From Cephalotus follicularis (taxonomy: Eukaryota; Streptophyta; Magnoliopsida; Oxalidales; Cephalotaceae): 64,000 nt of DNA. Positions 23,346 through 35,139 of this stretch are shown in pieces. A program made the position numbers and the translations under genes. The DNA lies in the NCBI GenBank assembly GCA_001972305.1, contig BDDD01001782.1:240165-304164 (forward strand), written 5' to 3'. Positions within the stretch are counted from its first letter, which is position 1; each line of letters starts with the position of its first letter. The notes under the pieces are model-generated. The model was not told the DNA's origin. It did not search any database and saw only the letters and a list, made by a program, of their open reading frames with translations.

Positions 23346-23607
23346 CAAAACGCACAATGATAGTGCACACCGAACACCACCTTGGAGCAGGCACAGATCC
23401 ATTTCCAGTCCAAAACAAATATCCAAATTAGATTTTCTTCTGAGGGCGCTTCCCCCGAGCCCCTGCCCGCTGTCCAGGCAGCGAAACCCCTAAATCCCCC
23501 CGAGTATTAGGGTCATATTATGGGTCCCTTGTAGCATTTGCTAACCTCAACAACAGAAATCATATTTCCATAAATAATATCTATAATGAAAATTTTTGGT
23601 CATTACA

Positions 23608-24294
23608 GATACGACATACAGTGGCAACCATTGATTAGAATATTTTTGGTAATCTGGTGGAGTCGGCCATGAGGGTCGAGCTAAGCATAAATGAGCAGAG
23701 GAGCAAACAGGACCGAGGACAGAAACAGTCTGCTTTAAATCTTGAAGTGGAGGAGAGTTCGTCCAAGAATCAGAGGACGTGGGGACCCTCGTCTGCCAGT
23801 GGACCAGTTGGTAAGGGGAGTTGGGGAGGATCACCCCAGCAGCAGACTCGGGCTCCGGTCCCTAGTTTTTCTCACAAAACTCCTGAGATGAAGAGTACAG
23901 TAACTTTTTCGTCGCCCTCACGTTGTTAGCAATGTGGTTGAAACCATTTTGGTGAATATGGAGTGGAAAATCGTTCATGTTATCAATGTGGTCAGACTGG
24001 GCATTTAAAGAATCAATGCCCGTTGAGGTTGCAGAGAGCAACGGGAACACAAGGATTTGCATCCTCGGATGTACAATCAACGACAAGAGAACCAGCGCAG
24101 AGGACCAATAAGTTGGGTGCACCGGGTAGTGGAGTGGCTGCTCGGCAAGCCTCTAGTTCGGGAACTGGTAGTAGTAGACCACCTGGAAGACCTATGGCTT
24201 CTGCAAGGGTGTACAATTTGAAGACGGGTACAGACCTCACCACTCCTGTTAAGGCTGAAGGCAAGTTGTTTCCTTGGATCATGTTTTGGTTATA
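23608..24294 (+). pseudogene. Gag of U, second part (nucleocapsid region)
   Basis: Continuation of the U Gag after T2. It has a polar Gln/Ser/Gly-rich linker and then a CCHC zinc knuckle (CYQCGQTGHLKNQCP), typical of plant Ty3/gypsy nucleocapsid, which binds RNA. A Ser/Gly/Arg-rich tail follows and ends at a stop at 24292-24294, 42 bp before the polypurine tract. There is no pol between. The ASARVYNLKT stretch resembles the segment that lies just before protease in relatives. It is a fossil with several breaks. Confidence 0.75.
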
Positions 24295-24336
24295 AGTGTT
24301 CGACCTGTGTTTTAAATTTTGGGGACAAAACTCCTA

Positions 24337-24348
24337 AGGTGGGGAGGA
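24337..24348 (+). other. Polypurine tract of U
   Basis: AAGGTGGGGAGGA directly before the 3' LTR start TGTAATACCC. Confidence 0.8.
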
Positions 24349-26822
24349 TGTAATACCCAGTACCTGTTTTAGAGGATACAATTTAAGGCCTTGTTTGGCT
24401 CATGGGAAGGATTAAGTGGGATTGGTGGCATGTTTTTAAACATGTGGTGGAGAATGGTTTAAGTTTTACATTAGTATTTTGGTTAGCTTCTTGAGGAAGC
24501 TTGTTGTTCCCAAGGTTGTGTTGGGATAAGGGTTGTTGGAGTTGGTAGTTCTTTTTGGTAAGTTGAGTTCGGTTTTTGGAGAGAGAGAGAGAGAGAGAGA
24601 GAGAGGGATAGCTCTTGTCTTCTTCTTCTTTCTTCGTCGAGCGTTGGAATCTTTGTCTTGCTTTCGAGCTTGGAGGTGAGCTCCTACCTTCTCTGGTTTC
24701 GGTAAGGGCATGGCGGTACGATGTGCTCGAGCCAAGGAAGAGGATGATGGCCTGGTTTGGTTGGTTATGTTATGTTTATGTATGTGTTTATGTTTCTTCC
24801 TGGGTTGATTCGTGTAAGTTTTATAGATGATGGTCCCATTGCTGAGACGGAGCACCTCGGGGTTGGTCGGCGATAGCGTGTGGGGTGTTTCTGTGAGTGG
24901 GTTTCTTTTATTTTATATTTATGTGTGCCTGTTATTGTCCTCTGGTTGAATGTTTTCCTTGGGGATGTGGATCCCGGTTATCTTGTATATTTGTGTTATT
25001 GATCTGGGATGAGCTTAAGAGCTCGGATGGTCCTTAGGATTGTGTATTTTCGTCCTCGGATGTGTTGTTATCTTGGTTGATGATTCTCTCCTTATACCTT
25101 GGTTTTCCTCTGTTATGGGGGGTGCACAGAATTGTGCGGCTTGTTTTCTTGGTTTTCCCCTGGTTGTACAGGCAGAGTTTAGCATGCTCTAGCTCGGATG
25201 CGTACTAGCGGACGAGGACCGGTTAGACTCTAGCAGGCAAGGCCTGGATAGGTGTGTGTTTCGCCCGGTATGGCGGCAGACCACGGATACTGTGGTGGAT
25301 AGCGAGCTGAGACTCGGGTAGATACTAGCGGACGAGGTCCGGATAGACATAGCAGGCGAGGCCTGGATAGGTGTGTGTTTCGCCTGGTACGGTGGCAGAC
25401 CACGGATACTGTCATGGATAGCGAGCTAAGGCTCGGGTAGATTCTAGCAGACGAGGTCCGGATAGATATAACAGGCAAGGCCTGGATATGTGTGTGTCAT
25501 GTCATGGTGTATCACGGCAGACCACGGGATGTGGTGATGTGTGTTGTCTTCCTCTTCCTTATTTTTTGTCCCCGGCACGGTTAATATTATTTGTTGATGG
25601 TGATATAATCTTCTCTTGGATTCTTATACTTGTTGATATTTGACTCTCTTGACAGGCTCCGAGCAGCTGGATGTTGTCGTGTGGTTGAGTTATACATTCT
25701 TTTATTTTCCTCTGATATGTTCTTGCTTCTCCCAGTAGGGTATGACCTGATATATGTTTCCTTGTGCGTCCAGTGGTTGTGGATGCTCTAGAGAATGCTT
25801 GTTCTTGCTCACTAGTCATTTGGACTAATCCCCTCCCAGTTGTTTTGCAGAGGAAGCTGTTGTGACTGCCACTGCAGTCTTTTGGGTTGACAAGGTAGTC
25901 TGTGGGGGATGAGTAGAGCTATCGGATTCTCGGGCTCGTCCTTGCATGCATTCATGGGGGCATATGTGTTTTATTACTTTTGTTGTATGGTCCTCGGTCT
26001 GAGGAGGAAATGATATTCTTTCGTATGGGTCCTCAGCTTTTGGGCAGGGGACGATACTTGTGAACTTGATGTATTATTTTTGAATGATATTATGATGTAT
26101 TCTGGAGATGATTTATTATGTTTAATGAAGAGATTTCGTGTTTTTACTTGAAATGTTTGTGTTATGATCTTCTGCTTGTTTGCCGAGAAGGTTGCCCGAG
26201 GTCGGGCAGGTCGGGGGATCTCCCCGGGGTGGAGGTCAAACCTGTGGGGTTCGTGTCCTGACCTCATGGTTGTTAGGGCTAGGATGGTTTATGTTGTGGT
26301 CTGGCACCTGTCATCGGGCTCTGTTCGAGGAGAACATGTTGTCCGAGGAGAACGTGTGGTCTGGGGAGGACATGCCCGGGAGGATGTGTCCGGGGAGGAC
26401 ATGTCCGAGGTTAGTAATCCAATGCGGACACGCCCGAGGATGGCTCGTCTGAGGAGGGCGTGTCTTAGGATGGTTGTGCAGTCCTGGCTTGTGATACGTT
26501 GTGTTGTGTTGGGTGGTGTTGGCATCCCCTGCCCAAGACCCATGGCAAGACGTAGTGTTACGTTCTCTGCCCTGGCTACCTCCCCTGGCATGTTCCTTTA
26601 GTGGAACGGTGCGCTTGGGCAGTGGTTGTTGTGTTCCCTTTAGTTAAACGGTGAGTTTATGAATGGTTTTGTGAAAGGGTTAATTACTGTTTTGCCATTT
26701 CCTGTTTTGTTTCTTCCCTGCCATGAGTTGTAATGTTGTTTTGGCTTAGAGGATATGAGAAATTCCTCCTTCCTGCAGGGCGATTCGTCCGAGGTGGTTA
26801 TCCTGAGGGACGGGTCGTTACA
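24349..26822 (+). repeat. 3' LTR of U
   Basis: Begins TGTAATACCCAGTACCTG and ends GGGTCGTTACA. It pairs with 15017-17491. A (GA)n run lies near 24579-24605. The 119-bp repeat is at about 25190-25540 and the 18-bp repeat is contracted. Confidence 0.9.
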
Positions 26823-26827
26823 CGTTT

Positions 26828-27208
26828 AACATATAAGGAAGATCAAATAATCAGTTTTAAGAAGGAATCTCTTCTTCTTTATAAAGCCACCATCCATGAA
26901 CAGATAAGGAAGAAAGGATTAAAGCGTCGACGTTATAACAAGGCATTGATGCTTACTCCTTTCACACTAAGCGCCGACGTCAAAACATCGCGTCTACGGT
27001 TATAACATTGGAAACAAACGACAAAATAACATCGCTAAGGCGTCGACGCTTAGGACAAAGGCGTTGACGCTTAACGCCCAGAAAACAAAATAAAAGAGAG
27101 TTTTCAAAACAAAATCAAATGGTTCGAAACAGAATACATAACACATATATATGTGACATAACATATCATATGATAACAAACATATAGGCAACGAATCGAG
27201 ATATTACA
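26828..27208 (-). repeat. LTR remnant H, right part
   Basis: Continues 13549-15016 after element U. It has a GCGTCGACG cluster at about 26928-27075 and ends GAGATATTACA at 27208, a plausible LTR terminus (TGTAATATC on the reverse strand). Confidence 0.5.
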
Positions 27209-28779
27209 GACATTATCTCTCATCTCACTCTCCCATCTCCTGGCCAGCCATGTCAAGGAGATGGTGAACCATACCCCTTGTCATGAAGCCATAGCCTTGT
27301 CATGGAGTGTGTCATACATTGAGTGTTTGACCCATTTCAAAATGATTCAAACATGGAATTGTGGGCTTCCTTTGGTCATATGGGGTGGCTGAATTGAGTC
27401 TTCAATGAAGCCTCAATTTAGACCCAAATAGGATAGGGCACTCCAAACCCAATGCCGCCCCAAAGCTCCCTCTCCCAAGACGTAACTTGTTCAACACTCA
27501 ACCTTTGGACAGAATATTACATTATGGTGTTGCATGGACTTTTTGACACATGTCCAACAAATAAAATATTCTAATCTAAATAACATCTCCTAGATGTTAT
27601 CCTCTCACTAAATGAAATGTCACCCGACTAGTCAACCTGTTCTAATATCCAGTGGGACCCTAAACCCCGGTTCGTTCCCGGTACGACGATAAGTTTCTCA
27701 GAACATCCCATATTCTGGTACGACAATTCTAATAGCCCCCGACTATAAAAAATAGCCCCGGTATGATCCAATCATCCCCCGAATCCGTGGACCGAAGTTC
27801 CACGTCTATCAGTCGTTAGCCGGTTAATCGGTGCTCCTACCTTGTCTGGATTTACATGTACTGTATCCTCGTCGTGCTTGGCTCTGACCGCGGATTAGGG
27901 TTTGGAAAAATGTCAACTCTAAGCATTTTGCGATAACTATAAATCTATGAACACACTGTGACTATCAACAGACCCTCAAGGAAACCCCGTTTCTGATTTG
28001 CCTATACCTTTAAGTCAACAACGGTCATAGATATTATAGAGTCGTTCACCCTCATTACGGGTATGACGATCCCATGTTGCACCAACTCGCTCATACACCA
28101 ATGTAGCTCTCCCAAGACCCAAAGACAACCATTTTAACAGTCGTAGTTTGACCCGGGGATGGCAGAAATCAAAGTCAAGGTGTTACTACACGATTTAAGC
28201 CAGCAGCTCAGGTCTAAGGAACATTGCATGTCACGAATAGCCTACTAACCTCCCATTGCTATACACTACTGAGACAAACAGGAATCCTATTGACATAGGT
28301 AATGACCATCCAAATAGGTTTCCTATGGTTGGTCAATTCAGTGTAACATGACCCTCAGCATGCACCCTGTATCAGCTTTAGGGTTATACCCAAGTGGCAA
28401 TGAGATACTCCACCCTCCACCTAAACACCGGGAGCAAGCATAATACAGCAAGTTTTAGCGGTTCATCATTGTCCTTAAGAAAGTGAACCTATGACTTGGA
28501 ACGTTTAGTCTGAAGAGAGTGAGGATCTCATTCTCATTACATCCCAAGCATGAGATCCAACCCCTCAAACGATAGGGTGCTATATGTATATTTGGTTAAG
28601 ATGGAAATTAGGCTGATCCATGTATATATAGTTTGGGATGCATACATATAGCAAGGGTGCCATTTTCAAGGGCATGCACATAGAACATAAACAAAATTAA
28701 GACTGTATCAACTAGGAGTACTACACATAAATGTGTGCAGCCAAACCTTTTGGCTTGCAGGGACACCCCTAATCTAACA
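27209..28779 (-). repeat. Copia LTR (decayed element A1), left edge unsure
   Basis: On the reverse strand the LTR begins TGTTAGATTAGGGGTG at 28779, right after the polypurine-type stretch CCAGTGGGAGAT. A reverse TATA (CTATATATAC) is near 28622-28632. A rearranged relative is at 2591-3232. The left limit is not fixed by any repeat I can see. Confidence 0.55.
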
Positions 28780-31072
28780 ATCTCCCACTGGTCCCTCAAG
28801 TCACAAAGACCTATAGCCTAAGCCCATCGCATTTATGTCTCTCCTAAACTGCGAATCTCATGGCTTAAGATCAGCGGGTTTGCTAAGTTTGCTTCCACTG
28901 TGACTCTTTGATATGACGTATTCTCTATATATAATCTCTCAGATCTAATGATACTGTAGCTATAATAGTTTGGAGCAGTGGTGAGACCTAGGTTACATGG
29001 CTTGTGCAAGAGCCCTATCATAGACACAGTACACCATAACTGGACTAAGGATGGTTGGAACTATTTTAAGTTCATAAATGAACTACCGCTTCCAAACACT
29101 TAACCTTTTGGTATCATAGGTTGTAACGCATTATACTTCCGTGGCCAATTTCAAAGTAGTCCCTTACTTCTAACTCCTCCTACTCACAGCACCTCCGTTC
29201 AGGACATCCACCTATCCTGAAATGGATTTGTGATCAACCCGATCACAATAAAAAATAACCCTTTTTTTTCTTAATTAATTATCTTCTCCTTATGTGAATA
29301 AGGTATCCTAAGCCCTTCTCAGGTTTTAAGAATTTTCTTGACAATTTCCTAGTGCTTTTCACTGAGAATTGGACTGAAATCTACTAGCCTTACCCAAGGC
29401 TTTTTGTGATATCAGGCACAGTACACGGGATAGAATACATGATGGAGCCTACACCCTAAGTGTAAAGATTCCTATTCATGTATGTCCTTTCCTCAAACGT
29501 CTATGATGACACCATCCCGGAAAGGTGAATTCCTCTACTAGCAGGCAGTAGGCCAATAAAGGAATTCTTAAGTGCCATACCATTTCAGCACCTTGCTAAC
29601 GTACTAGCTTTGGGAAAGCCAAACAACCTACTAGATCTAACCTTATAGATCTTCGTTCCAACCATGTATGAAGTCTCTCCCAAATCTTTTATGGTGAAGT
29701 TCTTGGTAAACTATACTTCAACATACCCACCTCATTCCCTATGACTTGTATGTTGTCCACGAACAGGACCAAGAATGTGATATTGGGGTTATCCTATTAC
29801 CGATAGACACAAGGCTCGTCTATGTTTTGATAGATCAAAAACTGATGTTTTAGCTATGTGTTGCTTGTTTAAGGTCAGGTAAAGACCATTGAGGTTTGCA
29901 CACATAGTGCGAGTGCTCCCTAGATGTAACCCCTTAGGTTGGGACATATTAATGTCCTCTTCAATATTACGAACTTGACATCCATTTGCCTAGACTCATA
30001 ATGAGCAGCAATTGCAAGCAATATCCGAATGGACTAAAGCATTGAGATGGTTTGAAAGTTTTTGTATGATCGACCCCTTGTCGATTCCAATATACTTTGA
30101 TGACCAATCTCGCTTTATAGGTTTTCACCATTCCATTTACGCCTATCTTCCCTTTGAAGATCTACTTGCACCCGATAGGATTTTATGCCTTCGGGTGGTT
30201 CTGCCAAGTCCTACACTCGGTTGGCGTATATGGTGTCCATTTCGGATTTCATGACCTCTTGTCATGTGCTGGAATTAGTGCCCTTCACTGATTCCTTGTA
30301 GCCAGACTTGACATCGTTGATATCGTTAGATTCGTCAGTAACTTCATCGAGAAAACCCCGTTTCTCTCATGTGTTGTTGAAACCTTGTCTGATTTCCTCA
30401 AGTGAGAAGTGCCTTACTGAGATTCCATCTCAGTTTGGAATAAAATCCCAATTGTGTCTATAGTGGATTCTAGCTCTAATTCCTTATTGTCCTGTGGGTT
30501 TTACATGGTGTGAACTCCTTTAGTTCCAGTTTACTCCCACTATTTCCTGCAAGTAGGAATTCCCTCCCTGGGTTTCAACAGTACACGAAACAAATCCCTT
30601 TTGTTCGCTGGGATGGTAAAGATAATATCCTAAGCCTTTCTTAGGATATTCCACGAACCGGCAACGACCATATTGTGCCTCCAACTTAGGAGGTCCCTTC
30701 CTTCTAATATATGCTGGACAGCCCCAAAGCCCTCAGGTTGGTAAAGGCTAGGCTTCCTTTATTTATACAGCCTTGTAAGACATGGAGGGTATGGACTATA
30801 TAGGAATCTGGATTCGGATGTGCACTACCGCTTGCAGTGCTTAACCCAAGAAGGAGATAAGAAGATTTGTAAAATACTTTGTGGACCAAACCATTGAGAG
30901 AGAATTCCATTATCTCTTAGACAATTTTGGAATTCCACAGACAGGTATAGACCTCCCTGGTCTGTGCATTGACCGACATTAAAGTCAGTGTAGACAGATA
31001 TGTCTACCACCCTTTCTCCCACTTGGATAAGGAAGATCTGGTCATTATGCCAATCAAACATGGCATACATGT
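28780..31072 (-). pseudogene. Copia pol remnant (element A1)
   Basis: Heavily decayed Ty1/copia pol on the reverse strand. Read from right to left it holds part of integrase (about 30850-31060, with a DNGILSQWF block like the NGI.SQ segment of copia integrases), a reverse transcriptase stretch near 29700-29790 (LVLFVDN at the position of the YVDD motif), and the end of the RNase H region near 28840-28920 next to the LTR. Many breaks, so it is old. It is cut at 31073 by a Y-family LTR. The lineage is uncertain; the CAATCTCCCACTGG polypurine junction is common in non-Sirevirus plant copia. Confidence 0.6.
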
Positions 31073-31946
31073 TGTCATGTCTCGAACCGTGAGGGAAACC
31101 CCCACGACCCGACAGGTGATCACCTTCCTTTCAATCCTTAAATATCATTATCCAAAAGTGCTATAAATTTAAAACTTTAATCAATCATATTGCATCAGCA
31201 GAATAATCAATTGAATACAATCTATCTCTTATAATCTCCCAAAAATCGGGCATGTAGTATCCGTTTATCGAACTATGCCCCCTGTAAAGAAAACACATTT
31301 TATATAACCATACTCCCAAAGGTGGAATAAACAGTTTATAAATGCGCTCAGCCCTCAGTAACCACAACTTAAATCAGAAATATACAATTCCAAATGCAGA
31401 TATAATCATTTAAATGTCTCAATAGGTGACCCATTCTCATCCTTTACATCAACACACATATCTAACTTACGCACTGCCACAAGCGGACAGGTCAAATACT
31501 AAAGACAACATGTCTTTTATACAACTCATTTATGTATAAATCCATTTCAACATCTCTTCAATTACATTAACTTTCTTTATCCAAAGGTAGGTCAGAGGAG
31601 ATATTAACCTTACTCTGCAGTTTAACCTGGCTGGTCACTGTTGCACGCAACCTGGATCTGAACCTGACCCATTCAATTACAATGAAATGGGTCAGCAGCC
31701 TATGGCTGTGTACAATATACATATGCAGAGAAATGTGTAGAGTTAAGCAGGTATACATGTATGTGTCATGTGGATGCATGCTTATTAATTGATCATAATG
31801 TAATTCATATCATTTCTCAAAAAAAAAAAATTACAACTTTGTCATTTATCGTCCAAATCATTCTACCAATCATCTATAGGTTAATTACATATATATATTG
31901 TCACACACCAGCATATATAAGTAGTTAACCATATACTATCTCATTC
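31073..31946 (-). repeat. Gypsy LTR fragment, Y family (Y3)
   Basis: Starts TGTCATGTCTCGAACCGTGAGG (compare TGTCACGCCCCGAACTGCGAGG at 46177) and follows Y through the GGTCAGAGGAGAT block and the GGGTCAG hairpin (31664-31695). It is interrupted at 31947 by element T; the candidate left target duplication is CATTC at 31942-31946. Continuation lies outside the window. Confidence 0.7.
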
Positions 31947-32054
31947 TGTAATGACTGAAAATTTGAATGGAATTGTTAAGAAGTATGTTCTTTTACTTGG
32001 TATCTTGTTTACATCATGTGAGATGTTGAAAGTGTAGTTTACAGGGGATAAAGA

Positions 32055-32525
32055 GTCGACGACAAGGATTAAGCATCAACGGAATAGTTTAAAGCGCCAA
32101 CAGTGTACTCTAAAGCGGCAGCGCTTTAAGGTTGTCCAAGGAACCGCTGAAAGGATGCTTCAAACGTCGACAGACCAAGACAATTTCACCTAAGCGCCGA
32201 CGATTCCCCAAAAGCGTCAATGGTTAAGTTATAAGCAATGACGCTTAGACCTCTTCTAACGCCGGTTAAACACAGAGAGTTTTCAAGTTAGAAAAACTTC
32301 TCCAACCGACGACGCTTCAAGTAAAGTGGCGACGCTTTGAAGACAAGCGTCAGCATTTCAAGTTCAGCTGACGACGCTTGAAGAACTATGGTAGTTCGAC
32401 CTAGTCAAAGCCCGTAAGTGACGACGCTTTAAAGGAAGCGTCGATGCTTTGACCTGCGTACATGTTGAAGAACCTTTGACAAACCCATGAGCGGCGACGC
32501 TTGATCAAAGCGGCGACGCTTTGGA
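32055..32525. promoter_or_regulatory. GCGTCGACG-type array in T LTR
   Basis: A long series of variable cores (GAGTCGACG, AAGCATCAACG, AAGCGCCAACAG, AAGCGGCAGCGC and on to GCGGCGACGC). The first four, at 32055, 32075, 32096 and 32117, keep 20-21 bp steps although the core itself has drifted. Confidence 0.6.
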
Positions 32526-33913
32526 CTACAGATCAGTTGCAAAAGTTAACGTTTTGTCTCGTTGCGAAGTAATTAAATGGATTAAAGGACACATGTCAAG
32601 CAAAGGAGTGAAGACTTAAGATATTTTGATGGATAGGGACATGTGTCATCTTTTGGGTGGAGGAATTCCATCACATGGGCAACTAAAGGGGACAAAGTCA
32701 CATGGGTGACATCATTTGGAGCAAGGTGGCATGGTGACTCACCCTATACATGCCCACTCTCCGAGTCTTTCTCTCCTATACATATGTGAGTAATTTTAGC
32801 TGAAGAGGGTTGGTTTTCTGCTGAGATTGGAGAGGAGAATTCATGGGAGAGAAGGAGATTAAAGCAAGGTAAGCAAAATCAAACTCTTTCATGACAAGTT
32901 ATTCCTCTCTCTTACTTCCAAATTATGTAGCAGATTGTTTTATTCATATCTTGCTCATTTCTTGATGAAATTTCTAATGGTTGAATGTTTTGGAAACCTT
33001 AAGATGTCTTCTTTAACTTCTATGTTTCATGTATCTCGAATTTCTATCGAATTTCTGACGAAAATTTATGTTTAAGATTACTACTCATGTCCTATTTTCA
33101 TATGGAACTTACAACTTTAAAAATTCATATCAGCTTCGTTTCTCAATGGAAGTTAATGATTTTTATCATTCTAGAATCATTGAAGTGTTTACTTTAACTT
33201 TGATGTTTTATGTTTTCTATTAATATGAGTAATTCAATATGAAATACCAGTTTTAGAAATGTTATGCAAAGATATTTCATGAATGCATTTGAGTTAATTA
33301 CTCAAATGAAGAGAAATGTTTATGAATTGTGAAAGAAATGTTATATGATGTTGTTTATGAATGCTTTGATCTGATCACTCAAAGTATTAAGAAATGTTTT
33401 ATGAAATGAATTTATGAGAATAAACCACCCTTGGATTGCGATCCAAGGGGAATGAATCCGAGATGGATTAATGTTATGGAGCGAGATGCTCACGGACATG
33501 CATGTGATGTAAGGATAGTAATCGGGGAGTGCACAATGCCCCGGTAAAGCTGAGTTGAAAGGGTTCATTAAGGTTTTATAACCTCTAAGTTTTATGAAAT
33601 GTTCTGATTATGTGTTGTGATCAGAAAAAAGGAAAGAAATGTGAAATGTTTTGATTTTACCAAATATACCAGAAAATGATTTTATGACGTTTTAAAGTAT
33701 TGTTGTGATATGTGCCAGAAAATGTATGATTTTAGAAATGTTCTGATTTTATGAAAATTATCAGAAAAATGGATTCGATGGTGAAATGTTCCGGTTTTAT
33801 AAAACTAGAAAATGATTTTCAATGATGTTTAGAAATGTATGAGTTGGAAACATTTTGATAAAGATTATCAAAAACAACGGATTTTGATAACGTTTTACGA
33901 CTATGATTCTTAC

Positions 33914-33930
33914 TGGGCTATTTGAGCTCA
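33914..33930 (+). other. TGGGCT/AGCTCA LTR hairpin (T)
   Basis: TGGGCT, loop ATTTG, AGCTCA: six pairs with one G-U. Same position and context (TTACTGGGC) as in T2. Confidence 0.55.
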
Positions 33931-34586
33931 CTCCCTTCAATGTTTTGATTTCCAATAAAATTTTCCAGGAAACGGTAGAACGTGAAAGTGCGAGCTTTAG
34001 AGGATGTTCACAAAGAAGTGCTGGAAAGGAAGTATGTTGAAATTATGTTTTGTTAAAATGCTTTTAGGTAATCAGTTAATGTTTTCTGCTGTGTAATGTA
34101 TTATGACAGATGATGTGTAAACGTAAACGTATAGAAATGAAGGTTATAATATATGATGTTTTGAAATAAGAACATAATGTTTTGATGTTAGTGTTGAAAG
34201 AGTAAGGCATAATTGAGATTATGAGAAGTATGATGATTTTAACGGTTAGCGTTCAAAGTTGTAAGTATATTTTGGTCCTGTGAAGCTATTGAATATGACG
34301 TGATGTTTCCGCTGAGTAATGATGTTATGTTTTGAAGAGAATCTAAGCTAAGATCAATTGTGGTAATAAAGATTAACCATGATAAGTGTATGAAAATTTT
34401 GAGTTCTTCATATCTTGGAATTATGAGGTTATCGAATACGATATAACATAGAAATGATGAAATGGTTAACAGATCGTTAAATATCTAAACTATTTGATGG
34501 TTAATGGTTCACCCCCATGTAACGCACCGACTCCTTGAAGTCCACTTTGGAGTATTTAGTGGACTCGGATCGGGGACGTTACAAGA

Positions 34587-34597
34587 ATGGTATCGGA
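34587..34597 (+). other. Primer-binding site of T
   Basis: ATGGTATCGGAG three bases after the LTR end; a tRNA-Met-type site with one change from the others. Confidence 0.7.
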
Positions 34598-35139
34598 GAA
34601 TTGATATTGCTATATCCTGAGGATATAAACTATGTGGAGATAATTGTCGATCTGAATTCTTTGGATGTTATCAAAGATTGAGTCAGATCATTTGGAGACT
34701 AGTAAAGGATTTGATAACTAAGAATGAGGAACTTCACAAAGAAAAATAAATTTACTAAGGATCATAGCAAAGAGTCGAGAAGAATTTTATACTCACATGT
34801 ATCATATGGAAGAAGCGTATAGAAAGGAGTTAGCAAGAAAGGATGAATGCTTTAGAAAACTTAAGCCATGTCTGAAGGTTTCTTTTGAGGTATATATGGG
34901 AAATGAATGGAATAGTTATGCAAGGGATTAGAGAAAATTTGCTAATGATGATAAGACGTATCTAAGAAGAGATACCCGATGTCGATGAGTCTAGAGACGA
35001 AGATTGAAATGACAATGAAGGAACTTGGTGTTTGATATGTAGGATATGTGCAAAGAAGTGTAGATGTTAGTTTCTTTGTAAGGTATTGAGTAGGATTGTT
35101 TAAGGTTAAGGGCTCACTCCTAAGTTAAAGGGATGGCTG

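Larger units (their letters stand above)
18360..23607 (-). repeat. Solo gypsy LTR T2 (T family), interrupted by V2
   Basis: On the plus strand it runs from TGTAACGCCCCCGATCTG to TTTTTGGTCATTACA. It is the reverse of the T-family LTR (compare 31947-34583: shared AATCCGAGATGGATTAATG-like block, GGATTGCGATCC and the TGGGCT/AGCTCA hairpin). No interior is attached, so it is a solo LTR. Flanking 5-mers are GAAAC (18355-18359) and GATAC (23608-23612), a duplication with one difference. Its own sequence is 18360-19613 and 22229-23607; V2 fills the middle. Confidence 0.8.
15017..26822 (+). mobile_element. Gag-only Ty3/gypsy fossil U (non-autonomous), bounded by TSD
   Basis: This is the best delimited element of the window. 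The 5' LTR is 15017-17491, the primer site 17494-17505, the gag region 17651-24294, the polypurine tract 24337-24348 and the 3' LTR 24349-26822. The 5-bp target duplication CGTTT is exact on both sides (15012-15016 and 26823-26827). No protease, reverse transcriptase or integrase is recognisable: gag runs to the 3' non-coding region, so it would have depended on a partner. A solo LTR (T2), itself carrying V2, sits in gag. The two LTRs differ by roughly 5 percent in the first 135 bp, so it is of moderate age. Confidence 0.85.
31947..34583 (+). repeat. 5' LTR of gypsy T (Tekay/Del-like)
   Basis: Starts TGTAATGACTGAAAATTTG; the start of the matching 3' LTR is at 46080 (TGTAATGACCAAAAATTTG). It ends GGGGACGTTACA at 34583, followed by a primer site. 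Length 2.64 kb. The 97 bp comparable between the two LTRs differ at about 7 percent, making T older than its insertions S and K. Confidence 0.85.

Noticed and set aside
28600-31072. Host gene in the long stretch of short reverse ORFs
   Set aside because: Integrase, reverse transcriptase and RNase H traces in the right order show it is decayed copia pol.
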